Shown: positions 1 to 8,853 of the stretch, one piece after another
Position numbering within the stretch: position 1 is the first letter of the stretch
How the letters are laid out: every line of letters begins with the position of its first letter
Assembly (NCBI RefSeq): GCF_001953745.1
Contig: NZ_LWLN01000001.1
Span: 1,426,001-1,490,000, forward strand
Direction: 5' to 3'
DNA length: 64,000 nucleotides
DNA from: Natrinema saccharevitans
Lineage (GTDB): Archaea > Halobacteriota > Halobacteria > Halobacteriales > Natrialbaceae
The notes under the pieces: model-generated
Seen by the model: only the letters and a program-made list of their open reading frames with translations
What the model was told of the DNA's origin: nothing
Database searches by the model: none
Position numbers and translations under genes: made by a program

Positions 1-161
1 CGTGGCGTAGTGACTCTCGCATTTAAAATCGACGACATCCGAATCAATCTCGAGACGGTCTTTGAGAAGCATTTGGCAGCTTTGAATACCCAATTGACAC
101 GTATGGGTTCATGAATAGTGATACAATAGAACGACTCGAGGACCTGGGTTACCTTCAGTAG
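1..161 (+). pseudogene. Tail of an upstream gene, possibly a degraded sulfatase end
   Basis: One frame is open from the window edge to a TGA at 112-114 (37 codons). A second frame, open from base 66, ends at a TAG at 159-161 and finishes with the residues ERLEDLGYLQ. That ending resembles the C-terminal tail common in archaeal sulfatases. An in-frame TGA at 63-65 blocks this second frame, so it is either a frameshifted remnant or a chance match. It overlaps the last codons of the convergent glycosyltransferase. Identity is weakly supported because the rest of the gene lies outside the window. Confidence 0.25.
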
Positions 162-1246
162 GCGATCGAGCGGAGGTGCTCGGTCGTCCGTTCGACGGTC
201 GTCCGCCACGCGTAGTCGTCGTCGAGACCCGGGACCCGCTCGTCCGTTCCGAGCCACTCGGTGACCTGCGCCGCGATCGACTCGCCGGCGTCGATATCGA
301 CCAGCGAACCCCGACCGGCGACCAGGTCCTCGAGTTGGTCGAGCTGCGAGCAGACGACCGGCAGTCCCGAACTGACGGCCTCGAGGACCGTCCGCGGGAC
401 GCCCTCCGCTCGGCTCGGAAGCACGAGCGCGTCCCCGCTGCGGTAGATCTTGGGCATCTCGTCGTAGGGTACGTGGCCCAGAAAGTGGACCGAGTCGTCG
501 ATATCCAACTCTCGAGCGAGTGCCTCGAGGTCGTCCCGCAACGGCCCGTCACCGCACAGATAGAGGTGAGCGTCGGGGTATTCCCGCTGGATCCGCGGCA
601 ACGCCTCGAGCGCCACTGATGGGCGTTTGCCGTCCACTAATCGACCGACGAAGAGGACGACCGGACTCGTCTCGTCGATCGATGCGCTCGGCTCCCCCTC
701 GGGGGTGAACCGCTCCGTATCGATCCCGTTCGAGACGACGTCGATCCGACTCGAGACGCCGAACTCCCGTACTCGCTCCCGATCCGTGTCAGTATAACAG
801 AACACCACGTCGGCCTGATCGAACGTCCACCGACCGAGCGTTCGCAGGTACAGCCGGAAGACGTTCTCGGGGGCGCTTTGCGAGTAGAGGCCGTGGTTCG
901 TAATCGCCAGCGGGAGATCTCCGAAACGGCGTTTCAGTGCCGCCAGATTCGTTGAGAAGTACAGGTGCGAGTGAGCGTGGACGACATCGAACGCGTCGGC
1001 CGTCGCCAGATAGTTGGCGACGCCGGGGCTGATGTCGTTCCCCAGCAACGTCGCCGCCGGATCGTACCGGACCACCGTATACCCGTCCCGGGTTTCGACG
1101 TGGGGGAGGTCGGGATCCGACCGCACCGTTAGGACGGTCACGTCGTGACCCATCGCCGCCTGATCGCGACTCATCGCGTGGACGTGATACTGTCCACCGC
1201 CCTTCGTATCGGGATAGAGTTTCTGTGCGACGCGAAGAATACGCAT
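155..1246 (-). CDS. Family GT4 glycosyltransferase
   Basis: This 363-residue protein has the GT-B layout. The N-terminal half holds the glycine-rich acceptor loop (KGGGQYHVH, about residues 15-23). The C-terminal half is a Glycos_transf_1 domain with VVLFVGRLVDGKRP near 197-210 and the donor-binding EX7E motif in EGVPRTVLE near 288. GT4 enzymes move a sugar from a nucleotide donor with retention of configuration. Here it probably acts on the cytoplasmic face in making a surface polysaccharide or N-glycan. The start ATG fits the family, which begins with MRILRVAQ-like strands. It is divergent from the epimerase gene, and the two share an AT-rich intergenic stretch. Its exact donor and acceptor cannot be read from the sequence. 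Confidence 0.85.
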   Translation of the reverse strand: MRILRVAQKLYPDTKGGGQYHVHAMSRDQAAMGHDVTVLTVRSDPDLPHVETRDGYTVVRYDPAATLLGNDISPGVANYLATADAFDVVHAHSHLYFSTNLAALKRRFGDLPLAITNHGLYSQSAPENVFRLYLRTLGRWTFDQADVVFCYTDTDRERVREFGVSSRIDVVSNGIDTERFTPEGEPSASIDETSPVVLFVGRLVDGKRPSVALEALPRIQREYPDAHLYLCGDGPLRDDLEALARELDIDDSVHFLGHVPYDEMPKIYRSGDALVLPSRAEGVPRTVLEAVSSGLPVVCSQLDQLEDLVAGRGSLVDIDAGESIAAQVTEWLGTDERVPGLDDDYAWRTTVERTTEHLRSIAY

Positions 1247-1284
1247 TCGTTAGGGAGTCTAAATCGAACACGTATGAGTATGCT

Positions 1285-1375
1285 GATCTATTATAACCTA
1301 GTCCAAACATTTATAATTAATTTCTTTGCGGAAGGTTATAAAGCGGTCGCGCATAGGCCGGAACGGTTAAGCGGG
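1285..1375. promoter_or_regulatory. Divergent AT-rich promoter region
   Basis: The gap between the divergent glycosyltransferase and epimerase genes is strongly AT-rich. TATA-like boxes include TTATAATAG (read on the minus strand, about 1290-1298), TTTATAATTAA near 1309-1319 and GGTTATAAAG near 1333. A weaker GGTTAAGCG at 1366-1374 lies about 32 bases before the epimerase ATG. These plausibly drive the two genes outward. Confidence 0.4.
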
Positions 1376-1401
1376 TGTATTCATAGAGAGAAGAATAGTT
1401 A

Positions 1402-2382
1402 ATGCGCATACTCGTAACTGGAGGATGCGGTTTTATCGGCTCTCATCTGGTTGATTTCGTGCTCGAGAGAACGAATCACGACATCGTGGTTCTCGATAAC
1501 TTCTCGACGGGAACGAAAACCAACTTGCCGGACTCGGATCGACTCGAGGTCGTCGATGGCGATGTCTGTGACGACCGAGTGGTCTCGAAACAGGTCGGCC
1601 GCGCGGATACCGTGTACCACCTCGCGGCCGCCGTCGGCGTCCAGAAGATCATCGATTCACCGCTTGACTCCCTGCGGACGAACCTACGCGGAACCGAACT
1701 GGTACTCGAGACCGCAGCCGAAGACGAAACGCAGGTGTTTATCGCGTCGTCGTCCGAGGTGTACGGGAAGTCCGAAGCGGTTCCGTTCGCGGAGTCGGAC
1801 GACCGAGTGCTCGGTCCGACTGAGAGCCTCCGCTGGAGTTACGCCTCCGCAAAGGCAGTCGACGAGGCGTTGGCGCTCGCGTACAACCGGAAACGCGAGC
1901 TCCCCGTTGTCGTCGGACGGTACTTCAACATCGTCGGCCCACGTCAGACGGGCCAGTACGGGATGGTCATCCCGACGTTCGTCGAGCAAGCGCTTACAGG
2001 TGAACCACTGACCGTCTACGGAGACGGAACACAGACGCGGAGTTTCACACACGTCCGAGATGCCGTTCGAGTGACGTACCAACTACTACACTCACTCGAG
2101 GCCTACGGCTCGGTGTTCAACATCGGCTCGCCGCATCCGACGAGCATCAACGATCTCGCGGAACGAATCATCGAACTCACGGGCTCCGACTCCGAAATCA
2201 AACACATCCCGTACGAAGTTGCCTTCGACGAGAACTTCGAAGAACCGCAGCAGCGTGAACCGGATGTCACGAAACTCGAGGAAACGTTGGGACGGCATCC
2301 GGAAACGGAACTGGATCGCATTCTCGAGGACGTGATCGAGGAACGACGGTCCAAACTCTGGGCGGAAGGGGAGATTCAATGA
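1402..2382 (+). CDS. NAD-dependent sugar-nucleotide epimerase/dehydratase
   Basis: This 326-residue protein is an extended short-chain dehydrogenase. It has the Rossmann motif TGGCGFIGSH at residues 6-15, an acidic NAD-binding position in VVLDNFSTG near 30-38, SSSEVYG near 117-123, and the catalytic pair in SYASAK (YxxxK) near 147-152. Relatives include UDP-glucose 4-epimerases, UDP-glucuronate decarboxylases and GDP/dTDP-sugar dehydratases. The substrate cannot be fixed here. It overlaps the next gene by ATGA, so the epimerase and nucleotide-sugar dehydrogenase are very likely co-translated. Together they suggest production of an activated uronic acid or amino sugar for a surface glycan. Confidence 0.88.
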   Translation: MRILVTGGCGFIGSHLVDFVLERTNHDIVVLDNFSTGTKTNLPDSDRLEVVDGDVCDDRVVSKQVGRADTVYHLAAAVGVQKIIDSPLDSLRTNLRGTELVLETAAEDETQVFIASSSEVYGKSEAVPFAESDDRVLGPTESLRWSYASAKAVDEALALAYNRKRELPVVVGRYFNIVGPRQTGQYGMVIPTFVEQALTGEPLTVYGDGTQTRSFTHVRDAVRVTYQLLHSLEAYGSVFNIGSPHPTSINDLAERIIELTGSDSEIKHIPYEVAFDENFEEPQQREPDVTKLEETLGRHPETELDRILEDVIEERRSKLWAEGEIQ

Positions 2383-3746
2383 CCGGCATTCGAGAGCGGA
2401 TCGAAGAACGGTCAGCGACCGTCGCGGTGGTCGGTATCGGATACGTCGGTCTACCCCTGTCCTGTCACTTCACGAATGCCGGGTTTCAGGTCATCGGATT
2501 CGATATCGACGAAGACCGAATTCGGTCCCTGCAGCGTGGAAACTCGTACATCGATGATATCGACGACGAGCGACTCGAACGGGCGCTCGACGACGGTTTT
2601 CTTCCCGCAAGTGATCCAGACGTGCTCTCCGAAGCAGATGCGTTCGTCGTCGCTGTCCCGACGGGTGTTCAAGGGGGTGAGCCCGATATGGAAGCCGTCA
2701 GGCAGGCGAGTCGGACCGTTGGTGAGCATGCACCCGATCGCGAAATTTTGTACATCTGTAGCAGTACAGTCTTCCCAGGAGCGGTCGACGAAATCGTTCG
2801 GCCGGCACTCCGTGTAGGTGGTCGGCATCCGGGCGAAGATACCCTCGTAGCCGTTGTTCCGGAACGGATCAACCCCGGTGGTCGGTACGAGTTCGAGGAT
2901 ATTCCGCTGATCGTCGGTGCAGACAGCGACGAGGAGCGGGCCGCTGCACAGGAACTGTTCAACGCTGTCACCGTCGGTACGGCTCCGGTATCGTCGACGA
3001 AAGCTGCAGAGATGGCCAAGACGCTCGAGAACACCTATCGTATGGTGAATATCGCTCTCGTTAACGAGCTCGCTCGCCACGCCGAAACAATCAACGTCGA
3101 CATCTGGGAAGTGATTGAAGCTGCGGGGACGAAGCCGTTCGGCTTTCAGGAGTTCTATCCCGGCCCCGGCGTCGGCGGCCACTGTATTCCGGTCGATCCA
3201 CAGTTTTTGACCTGGTTGGGACGCCAACACGACGAACCGCTTCGATTAGTCGAGCAGGCAAATGGTATCAACGAGACGATGCCCGCCCACATCGTTGATC
3301 AAGTAGAGACCGGACTCAAAGCACGTGGGGACTCGATTCAAGACGCTTCGGTTACGGTCCTCGGGCTCACATACAAGCCGAACGTTGCTGATATTCGTAA
3401 TTCACCTGCGATGGCGATCTGTGAGAACCTCCGTGCGAAGAACGCGACTATTACAGCTATCGATCCGTACGTCGATACCACGATAATCGCCGGCGAAACG
3501 GTCGAACCGAGTAGCCATATCGATCGAGACCTGATCGCCGACGCTGACGCCACGCTCCTGTTGGTCGATCACGACGCCTTCGAATACGATGCCCTCAAGA
3601 ACGCACCCTTCGTTTTCGATGCACAGAATACACTGCCAGATGAAACATCGATGCCAGTGCTCCGACTCGGTGACGGCGAGTCGTTAGAAACCACTCACTC
3701 ACGTTCGACGAGTTCGGTGACGTCTTCAACGACCTTCCAGAGTTGA
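2379..3746 (+). CDS. UDP-sugar 6-dehydrogenase (WecC/UGD family)
   Basis: This 455-residue enzyme has the three-domain UDP-glucose/GDP-mannose dehydrogenase layout. The N-terminal Rossmann motif is GIGYVGLPL (residues 19-27). The central dimer domain carries Lys214 in EMAKTLENTYR. The catalytic cysteine is Cys269 in GVGGHCIPVDP, and a C-terminal domain begins at VTVLGLTYKPN. It oxidises C6 of a nucleotide sugar to the acid using two NAD+. The motif spacing is closest to UDP-N-acetyl-mannosamine dehydrogenases, but this is an inference. It overlaps the upstream epimerase by four bases. Its last 52 bases overlap the convergent sugar transferase. Confidence 0.9.
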   Translation: MTGIRERIEERSATVAVVGIGYVGLPLSCHFTNAGFQVIGFDIDEDRIRSLQRGNSYIDDIDDERLERALDDGFLPASDPDVLSEADAFVVAVPTGVQGGEPDMEAVRQASRTVGEHAPDREILYICSSTVFPGAVDEIVRPALRVGGRHPGEDTLVAVVPERINPGGRYEFEDIPLIVGADSDEERAAAQELFNAVTVGTAPVSSTKAAEMAKTLENTYRMVNIALVNELARHAETINVDIWEVIEAAGTKPFGFQEFYPGPGVGGHCIPVDPQFLTWLGRQHDEPLRLVEQANGINETMPAHIVDQVETGLKARGDSIQDASVTVLGLTYKPNVADIRNSPAMAICENLRAKNATITAIDPYVDTTIIAGETVEPSSHIDRDLIADADATLLLVDHDAFEYDALKNAPFVFDAQNTLPDETSMPVLRLGDGESLETTHSRSTSSVTSSTTFQS

Positions 3747-5131
3747 CGGATCAAAATCTTCAGGTCAAACAGCAGCGACTGATTGCGGATGTACTGGAGA
3801 TCATACTGGATTTTCTCGGCGGGCTCTTGACTCGTTGCGTCGTTGACTTGGGCGAGGCCAGTGAGACCAGGCTTGACGAACCATCGCTGTCGCCACTCGA
3901 TCGCCTCGTTTTCGAACTCGGGCTCCAGTTCCGTCTGTGCCGGTCGTGGACCGACGATACTCATATTTCCCGTCAAAATCGACCATAGCTGCGGAATTTC
4001 GTCGAGATGGGTCGTTCGAAGGAACGTTCCGAGTGTCGTTCGGCGATCGTTTTCGATGACCGTACCGACCTCACCCCCTCGTTTCGGTTTTAACGTTCTG
4101 AATTTCTTAATCTGGAACGTTTCGCCGTACAGATATGTCCGCTTCTGACTGAAGAAGACCGGTCCTTCACCCTCATGTTTAATCGCGAGGACGATAAGGA
4201 GGATAAGCGGTGAGAGAACGAACAGGGCTGTTCCTGAAACGATGATATCAAACACTCGTTTCATAATATAATCGAATGGGTCCCAGGGCTCCACCTCTAT
4301 ATTGACGAGCGTTCCAACTGCGTTCTCGGAAACAAGTACCTTATCCGTATACTCACGATGAACTTTTGCGTTGACACCATGCTCGTAGCAGGCATCGAGT
4401 GTACCGAAAAACTCCGCACGATCAGGGTGATGAAATGCGAGTACAACGGTGTCGATGTCGTACTCCACTAGCGTATCTTCGATTCGAGAAAGCCCTCCAA
4501 GTCGAGTGAGTGAGTCTAATTCCTCAAGCGTATCAATCTCACTTTCGATTTCCGTGAGATCGTCTTTTTGTACGGTAACGCCACCATCAGTGGCAGCGTT
4601 CCATCTAGTGGCAGTTGGACACAGATAGCCCAGCACGGACCCATTGATCTCAGGCGCGATCCGTTCGATCTGGACTAGATCGTCGCCGACGATCAGCGTG
4701 CGTCCGTCCGACCCGGTCGGTCGACGGCGGATCCAGACGAACCACGCGGGGATCAAGAGCATCAGTATCCCAACGATCATGACGAGCGTCGCCCGCGGCA
4801 ATCGATGGCTCCACTGGAAAAATCCAAGTGTTGCTAATGCGAGCCCCGCTACCCCGACTCGCTTTTGTGCGATGAACACCGTCTCGAGGATTCGACGGGG
4901 ACGGGGTTTGTAGAGCGGGAATAAACAGCCAGCAACGATACCGATGCTTAGAAACAACGCTAATTGCAGCGATTCCCCGGTCAGAAGAGTTACCTCGAGG
5001 CGATTGAAGAGCGGAACGTAGGTGGTGAACAGATGTTGAGACACCGGATGGTTAGCGACAGTAATAGCGATACCAGTCGTCAGCATTACTCCAATCAAAC
5101 TGACAATACGGTATCGCCATCCAGTGAACAT
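3695..5131 (-). CDS. Polyprenyl-phosphate sugar-1-phosphate transferase (WbaP/ExoY type)
   Basis: The chosen ATG at 5131 gives 478 residues. A TATA box (GTTTATATC on the minus strand, 5157-5165) lies about 30 bases before it, which argues against the longer frame that starts at 5317. Several membrane helices fill the first ~130 residues. A CoA-binding-like middle domain follows, then the bacterial sugar transferase domain with KRVFDIIVSG, KKFRTLK, LDEIPQLWSILTG and SIVGPRP motifs. The family loads the first sugar phosphate onto a lipid carrier to start glycan assembly. The 3' end runs 52 bases into the opposing dehydrogenase gene. The lipid acceptor (dolichyl or other polyprenyl phosphate) is inferred. 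Confidence 0.88.
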   Translation of the reverse strand: MFTGWRYRIVSLIGVMLTTGIAITVANHPVSQHLFTTYVPLFNRLEVTLLTGESLQLALFLSIGIVAGCLFPLYKPRPRRILETVFIAQKRVGVAGLALATLGFFQWSHRLPRATLVMIVGILMLLIPAWFVWIRRRPTGSDGRTLIVGDDLVQIERIAPEINGSVLGYLCPTATRWNAATDGGVTVQKDDLTEIESEIDTLEELDSLTRLGGLSRIEDTLVEYDIDTVVLAFHHPDRAEFFGTLDACYEHGVNAKVHREYTDKVLVSENAVGTLVNIEVEPWDPFDYIMKRVFDIIVSGTALFVLSPLILLIVLAIKHEGEGPVFFSQKRTYLYGETFQIKKFRTLKPKRGGEVGTVIENDRRTTLGTFLRTTHLDEIPQLWSILTGNMSIVGPRPAQTELEPEFENEAIEWRQRWFVKPGLTGLAQVNDATSQEPAEKIQYDLQYIRNQSLLFDLKILIRQLWKVVEDVTELVERE

Positions 5132-5156
5132 TCGATACAAGCGATTGCAGGGAAAT

Positions 5157-5165
5157 GATATAAAC
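5157..5165 (-). promoter_or_regulatory. TATA box deciding the sugar transferase start
   Basis: GTTTATATC on the minus strand is centred about 30 bases before the ATG at 5131. That is the spacing of a leaderless haloarchaeal transcript. It excludes the upstream in-frame ATG at 5317. Confidence 0.6.
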
Positions 5166-5327
5166 TTGCTGAATATGTTGTGGTGGGGGGAGGGGTTGAT
5201 TCTATCCTCTAGCGAGTGGGTGTCGATTGCCTGATGACGGTCGTTAGTTATATTCGACCAGATATCGGGAGAACAGAGATCACTTGCGAAGTGAATCCGG
5301 TCCTCTACTACCCGCAATCCCGGGGAG

Positions 5328-6401
5328 TTACGATTGCAGCACTAACGGTTCGTACCAGTCACGATTCGCACGGAACCACTCGATGTACTGCGCAACGCCC
5401 TGGCGAATCGACGTCGTCGGCTCGTAGCCGACCAGTTCGCGGGCTTTCGAGACATCCGCGTGCGTGTGCTGGGCGTCGCCCATCGGCTGCTCGGCGTACT
5501 CGAGACCGAGCGACGGATCGATCGTGTCCCGAATGAGTTCCGCGAGCGTGTGGATCTCGATGTTGCCTGTCGAGCCGACGTTGAGAATTTCGCCGTCGGC
5601 GCTATCGTCGGTCATGAGCGTCCGGTTGACGCCGACGATGTCGTCGATATACGTGAAGTCTCGCGTCTGTGACCCGTCGCCGTAGACGACTGGCGGCTCG
5701 CCGTTCAGACACCGGGCGGTAAAGTTCGAGATCGCCATATTGGGCCGCATACGCGGACCGTAGACGGTGAAGTAGCGTAGCGCGACCGTCGGGAGGCCGT
5801 AGACCTCGTGGTAGACGCGCGCGTACTGCTCGCCGGCGAGTTTCGAGACGCCGTAGGGGCTCACGGGGGTCGTGGGGTGTGCTTCGTCGTAGGGCAGGTA
5901 CTCGGGTTTCCCGTAGACCGAGGAGGAACTCGCAAGGACAATGCGCTCGACATCCGTCTTGCGGGCCGCGTCAAGCACGTTCAGTGTGCCGTCGACGTTG
6001 ATGTCATTGGGTTTCCGCGGATCGTCGACACTCGTCCGAACGCCCGCCTGGGCTGCCTGGTGGTAGACGATATCGGCGTCGGCGACCAGCCGCTCGACGA
6101 GGTCGGCGTTTCGAACGTCACCGTCGGCGAACTCGTAGCTCCCGCCCGTATCCGACGCCGGAACCTCGGTCTCGTCGTACTCGAGTCGTGTCTGCCCGCC
6201 GTCGACTCGTGTGTCGTCGGCACCAGCGCTGTTGGACTCCCGCGCTGCCGCGCGACCGAGCTCGATGTTCTGTCGTTTGATCCCGACAGCGTAATACGGG
6301 TCAAGATTGTCCAGAACAGTTACATCGTGGCCGTCACGCGCGAACGACTCGGCAAGATGGCCGCCGATGAAGCCGGCACCTCCTGTGACGAGAATGTCCA
6401 T
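5328..6401 (-). CDS. NAD-dependent epimerase, UDP-glucuronate 4-epimerase-like
   Basis: The ATG at 6401 gives 357 residues and places TGGAGFIGGH at residues 6-15, as in the family. A 15-residue extension would start at 6446. Other motifs are the NAD-binding VLDNLDPYY, ASSSSVYG, and the catalytic SPYGVSK (YxxxK) before AGEQYARVY. Extended SDR enzymes with YYAVGIKRQNIE after the second strand are typical of UDP-glucuronate epimerases, which interconvert glucuronate and galacturonate. An insert rich in Asp, Ser and Thr follows the third strand (about residues 50-80). It is one of three sugar-nucleotide SDR genes in 9 kb. A palindromic repeat lies just upstream. Confidence 0.85.
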   Translation of the reverse strand: MDILVTGGAGFIGGHLAESFARDGHDVTVLDNLDPYYAVGIKRQNIELGRAAARESNSAGADDTRVDGGQTRLEYDETEVPASDTGGSYEFADGDVRNADLVERLVADADIVYHQAAQAGVRTSVDDPRKPNDINVDGTLNVLDAARKTDVERIVLASSSSVYGKPEYLPYDEAHPTTPVSPYGVSKLAGEQYARVYHEVYGLPTVALRYFTVYGPRMRPNMAISNFTARCLNGEPPVVYGDGSQTRDFTYIDDIVGVNRTLMTDDSADGEILNVGSTGNIEIHTLAELIRDTIDPSLGLEYAEQPMGDAQHTHADVSKARELVGYEPTTSIRQGVAQYIEWFRANRDWYEPLVLQS

Positions 6402-6478
6402 CGGTGTAGTGGGTTCCAGCAAGTGATCAAAAGGCTGTTGATTCAACTGCTCGGACTTTGTACCCAGAGTAAGACGAA

Positions 6479-6564
6479 CTATAGTAGCCGCTGAAAGTCA
6501 TTGCACACCTGATCAAACGACGGCGTTGCGATCAGTGTGTGAATCGTTTCAGCGACTACTATAG
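6479..6564. repeat. Palindromic repeat, copy A (86 bp)
   Basis: The ends CTATAGTAGCCGCTGAAA and TTTCAGCGACTACTATAG are inverted repeats with 17 of 18 positions paired. The inner part is also an imperfect palindrome (CACACCTGATC facing GATCAGTGTGTG). The whole element recurs in inverted orientation at 25587-25671, nearly identical, and as a diverged copy at 49697-49781. It has no coding capacity. Size and symmetry suggest a MITE-like non-autonomous element. Confidence 0.85.
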
Positions 6565-6926
6565 CCGTCCGACCGTCTGCGCGTCGTATACGGCGCTGAT
6601 GCAAGCGAGCGGCCGCAACCGAGAGGAGAAACCCTGTCCTCGGTCAGACGCAGTCCGCCCTTGACCTGTAGCGTCGTTTGGCTTCGTGGCAGTCTTCTGG
6701 ATAGCTGATATCGATTCGCCACTCTTGAGCCCGATCGCGTCGATAGTTCGATCTGGCTGAATCAACAGGTCGATCAGTTCCCTGCCCGACGCTGTGAGTA
6801 ACGCCGTCGGTTCGAGTGTCGGCTTCGTGCTGTCGGGCTTCGACCCAAAACTGAGGCCAATGCTGACATGATAATACCTATAGTCCCGGGACGGACTTGT
6901 GCCTGCATGAACGGTTGGAGGGAGCC
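6565..6926. other. Intergenic region without a recognised gene
   Basis: A minus-strand frame of 68 codons from its first ATG (6559-6765), open further upstream, crosses this region. It has no recognisable domain, and part of it lies in the repeat arm. The sequence is less GC-biased than its neighbours. The last bases hold the ribosome binding site GGAGGGAG at 6917-6924 for the gene starting at 6927. I see no promoter or RNA with confidence. Confidence 0.4.
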
Positions 6927-7787
6927 ATGCCGCTGATCGACGACGAGGGGAACCTCTTCGGCGTCGTCAACGTCGTCGACGCACTCGCTGCCTGTCTCGT
7001 CGTCGCGGTGCTGGTCGCGGGCGTCGCCGTCGTCGGCGTCCTTGGCGGCGGCAACGGGGCTGTCGGGCCCGAGACGGAGTCCAACGAATCTAACGGTACA
7101 GCGACTCCCAACTCCACTAATGCATCCGTCGACGACGGCCAGCCGGCGACACAGTATGCCACGATCGACCTGGGAACGCAAGCGGACTATGTCGCCGACG
7201 CCGTCGACGAAGGCGATCGGGCGGTCGTCGCCACGGCCGGACACAACCTGACGATCACCGACGTATACGTCTCGCCGACGACCGACGGTGACGGTCACGT
7301 GATCGTCCGTGCCGAGATCGATGGCGAGTATCCATCGACCGAGGCGTCAGCGACGGCGTTCCAGTTCGATACCACCCCAGTCCGGATCGGCGAACAGCTC
7401 ACGATCGACACGGCCGATTACGTCCTTACGGGCACGGTCCAGCGGCTCGAGGACGAGGGCACGGCCCTCACGACGGAGCGAACGACCGTGGGGCTCGACG
7501 CAAACGTCTCGGCGTCGACGGCCGATGCGATGGAGACCGGTGACGAGTACCGGTTCGCCGGGCAAACGATCGCGACCGTGACCGATGTCGAGACGACCGA
7601 ATCGGAGCGTTCGTCGACCGTTGCCGTCGACCTCGAGGTCGACCTCGTGACGTTCGACCGAGCCGGGACGCGTACGTTCGGCGGGCGAGCGCTCGATATC
7701 GGCTCGCGGATCACCCTTCGGACCGATCGCTACGACGTCAGCGGTGAACTGACTCGTCGCGGCGCGTCGGAACCGATCACGGACTAG
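6927..7787 (+). CDS. DUF4330-type single-pass membrane protein
   Basis: The chosen start gives MPLIDDEGNLFGVVNVVDA, the typical opening of DUF4330 proteins, and has GGAGGGAG a few bases upstream. The 286 residues comprise a short cytoplasmic head, one membrane helix (about residues 17-37), a low-complexity Asn/Ser/Thr linker (about 45-70), and a large beta-rich outer region. That region holds two similar segments around PVRIGEQLTIDTADY and LDIGSRITLRTDRY. Function is unknown. The next gene begins two bases after the stop, so the two form an operon. Neighbouring polysaccharide genes hint at an envelope role, but that is only context. Confidence 0.75.
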   Translation: MPLIDDEGNLFGVVNVVDALAACLVVAVLVAGVAVVGVLGGGNGAVGPETESNESNGTATPNSTNASVDDGQPATQYATIDLGTQADYVADAVDEGDRAVVATAGHNLTITDVYVSPTTDGDGHVIVRAEIDGEYPSTEASATAFQFDTTPVRIGEQLTIDTADYVLTGTVQRLEDEGTALTTERTTVGLDANVSASTADAMETGDEYRFAGQTIATVTDVETTESERSSTVAVDLEVDLVTFDRAGTRTFGGRALDIGSRITLRTDRYDVSGELTRRGASEPITD

Positions 7788-7789
7788 CC

Positions 7790-8479
7790 ATGCTGGAGGC
7801 CGCACTCGAGCGATCGAGAGTCGTCGGGGTTCTCACGTCCCTTCCGGACCGAATCGGTGCTGCACTCGAGGGGAGTCGGCTTCGCGAACTCGGTGAGACG
7901 ATCGGGAGATACGTTCGCGCGTCGTACTGCTACCGGTGGCTGACGGCCGAGCCCGACCCGGCGGTCATCGTGATCGACCTCCGAGAGACCTACACCGTCG
8001 GGCCGATCGTCCGACTCCTCGAGACTGCGATAGACGAACTTGAGACGGGGTACGTGAATTCCCGGGCCGCCCGCATCGTCGCCGCACTCGCCGTACCTGT
8101 TCGAGCAGAGCCGCTTCGACTGCTCGGTGTCCTCGGGCTCGCTTGGGTGGCCGTATCGTTGGTCGGCCTCACGCTGCTGGGGGTACTCTCGAAGCTGCTG
8201 TTTGCCGCCCATCTCGTCGCGATCGTCCCCGCGGCTGCAGCGCTCCGATCGACTCACTCGCTCGCGGATCTCCGCGAGAGCCGCCCGGTAACGCTGCTGG
8301 CACGCGCACTCGAGCCGCCGGAGCCGCCCGAGTCTCGCCCATCGACCGAGCAGACGGCAGCATCGATGACCGAAACGGCGACGGACCGGACAGCGCACCT
8401 CGAGAAGCGGGACTCTTCGGAGACGGTAACGACGGGGGACACCGACGGAGCTGACGAGTCGGACGATGGCCGATGCTAG
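7790..8479 (+). CDS. Conserved hypothetical membrane protein
   Basis: This 229-residue protein is translated two bases after the DUF4330 gene. Residues 1-70 are soluble and end in PAVIVIDLRETYTVGPIV. Two hydrophobic segments follow at about 113-132 and 138-152 (LGVLGLAWVAVSLVGL, then LLFAAHLVAIVP). The tail from about 175 is acidic and low in complexity. I recognise no catalytic motif. The pairing with the DUF4330 protein suggests that they work together at the membrane. Confidence 0.7.
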   Translation: MLEAALERSRVVGVLTSLPDRIGAALEGSRLRELGETIGRYVRASYCYRWLTAEPDPAVIVIDLRETYTVGPIVRLLETAIDELETGYVNSRAARIVAALAVPVRAEPLRLLGVLGLAWVAVSLVGLTLLGVLSKLLFAAHLVAIVPAAAALRSTHSLADLRESRPVTLLARALEPPEPPESRPSTEQTAASMTETATDRTAHLEKRDSSETVTTGDTDGADESDDGRC

Positions 8480-8853
8480 AGCCGGTGAGACCCAGAATCC
8501 GCTGTCGATGACGCGGGCAGTCGGCCACCGCGGTTCCAGCGGAACGGCGGCTACGTCTTCCGATGCCCGATCGCAGGGAGCCGATCGCTCCCCGGTGGGT
8601 CTGCGCCGCAACGAGTCGCATCCGAAACTCCAAACCACCAGGATCCAGTTCGCTGGGCCCCCGGGATCGGCGATCCCGGTCGGGTTCCCCGGCGGCCGCC
8701 CTCATGTATCGTTCAGTGAATGTCGTCACACCGTATTTGTGTTCGATTCGCATAGCGGGCCTCTGGAATACCAGTACACCAACCCGGACTCGCCCTCGAA
8801 CCACCGGCGACTCCACGAGGAGACCACGTGTCACGCCTGTGGGACGGCGATAC
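8480..8853. other. Intergenic region, no supported gene
   Basis: Open frames here (for example from 8466 and 8563 on the plus strand) are rich in Arg, Ser and Pro and lack any known domain. They look like shadows of GC-rich DNA. Part of the stretch near 8700-8790 is more AT-rich and may have held the promoter of the truncated gene that follows. Confidence 0.4.

Noticed and set aside
6559-6765. Transposase remnant next to palindrome copy A
   Set aside because: The 68-codon frame has no DDE or HUH motif and no match I can recall; the claim could not be supported.
8563-8853. N-terminal extension of the truncated membrane protein
   Set aside because: The 97 extra codons are Arg/Ser/Pro-rich without a domain; the signal-anchor starting at 8854 is the natural N-terminus.
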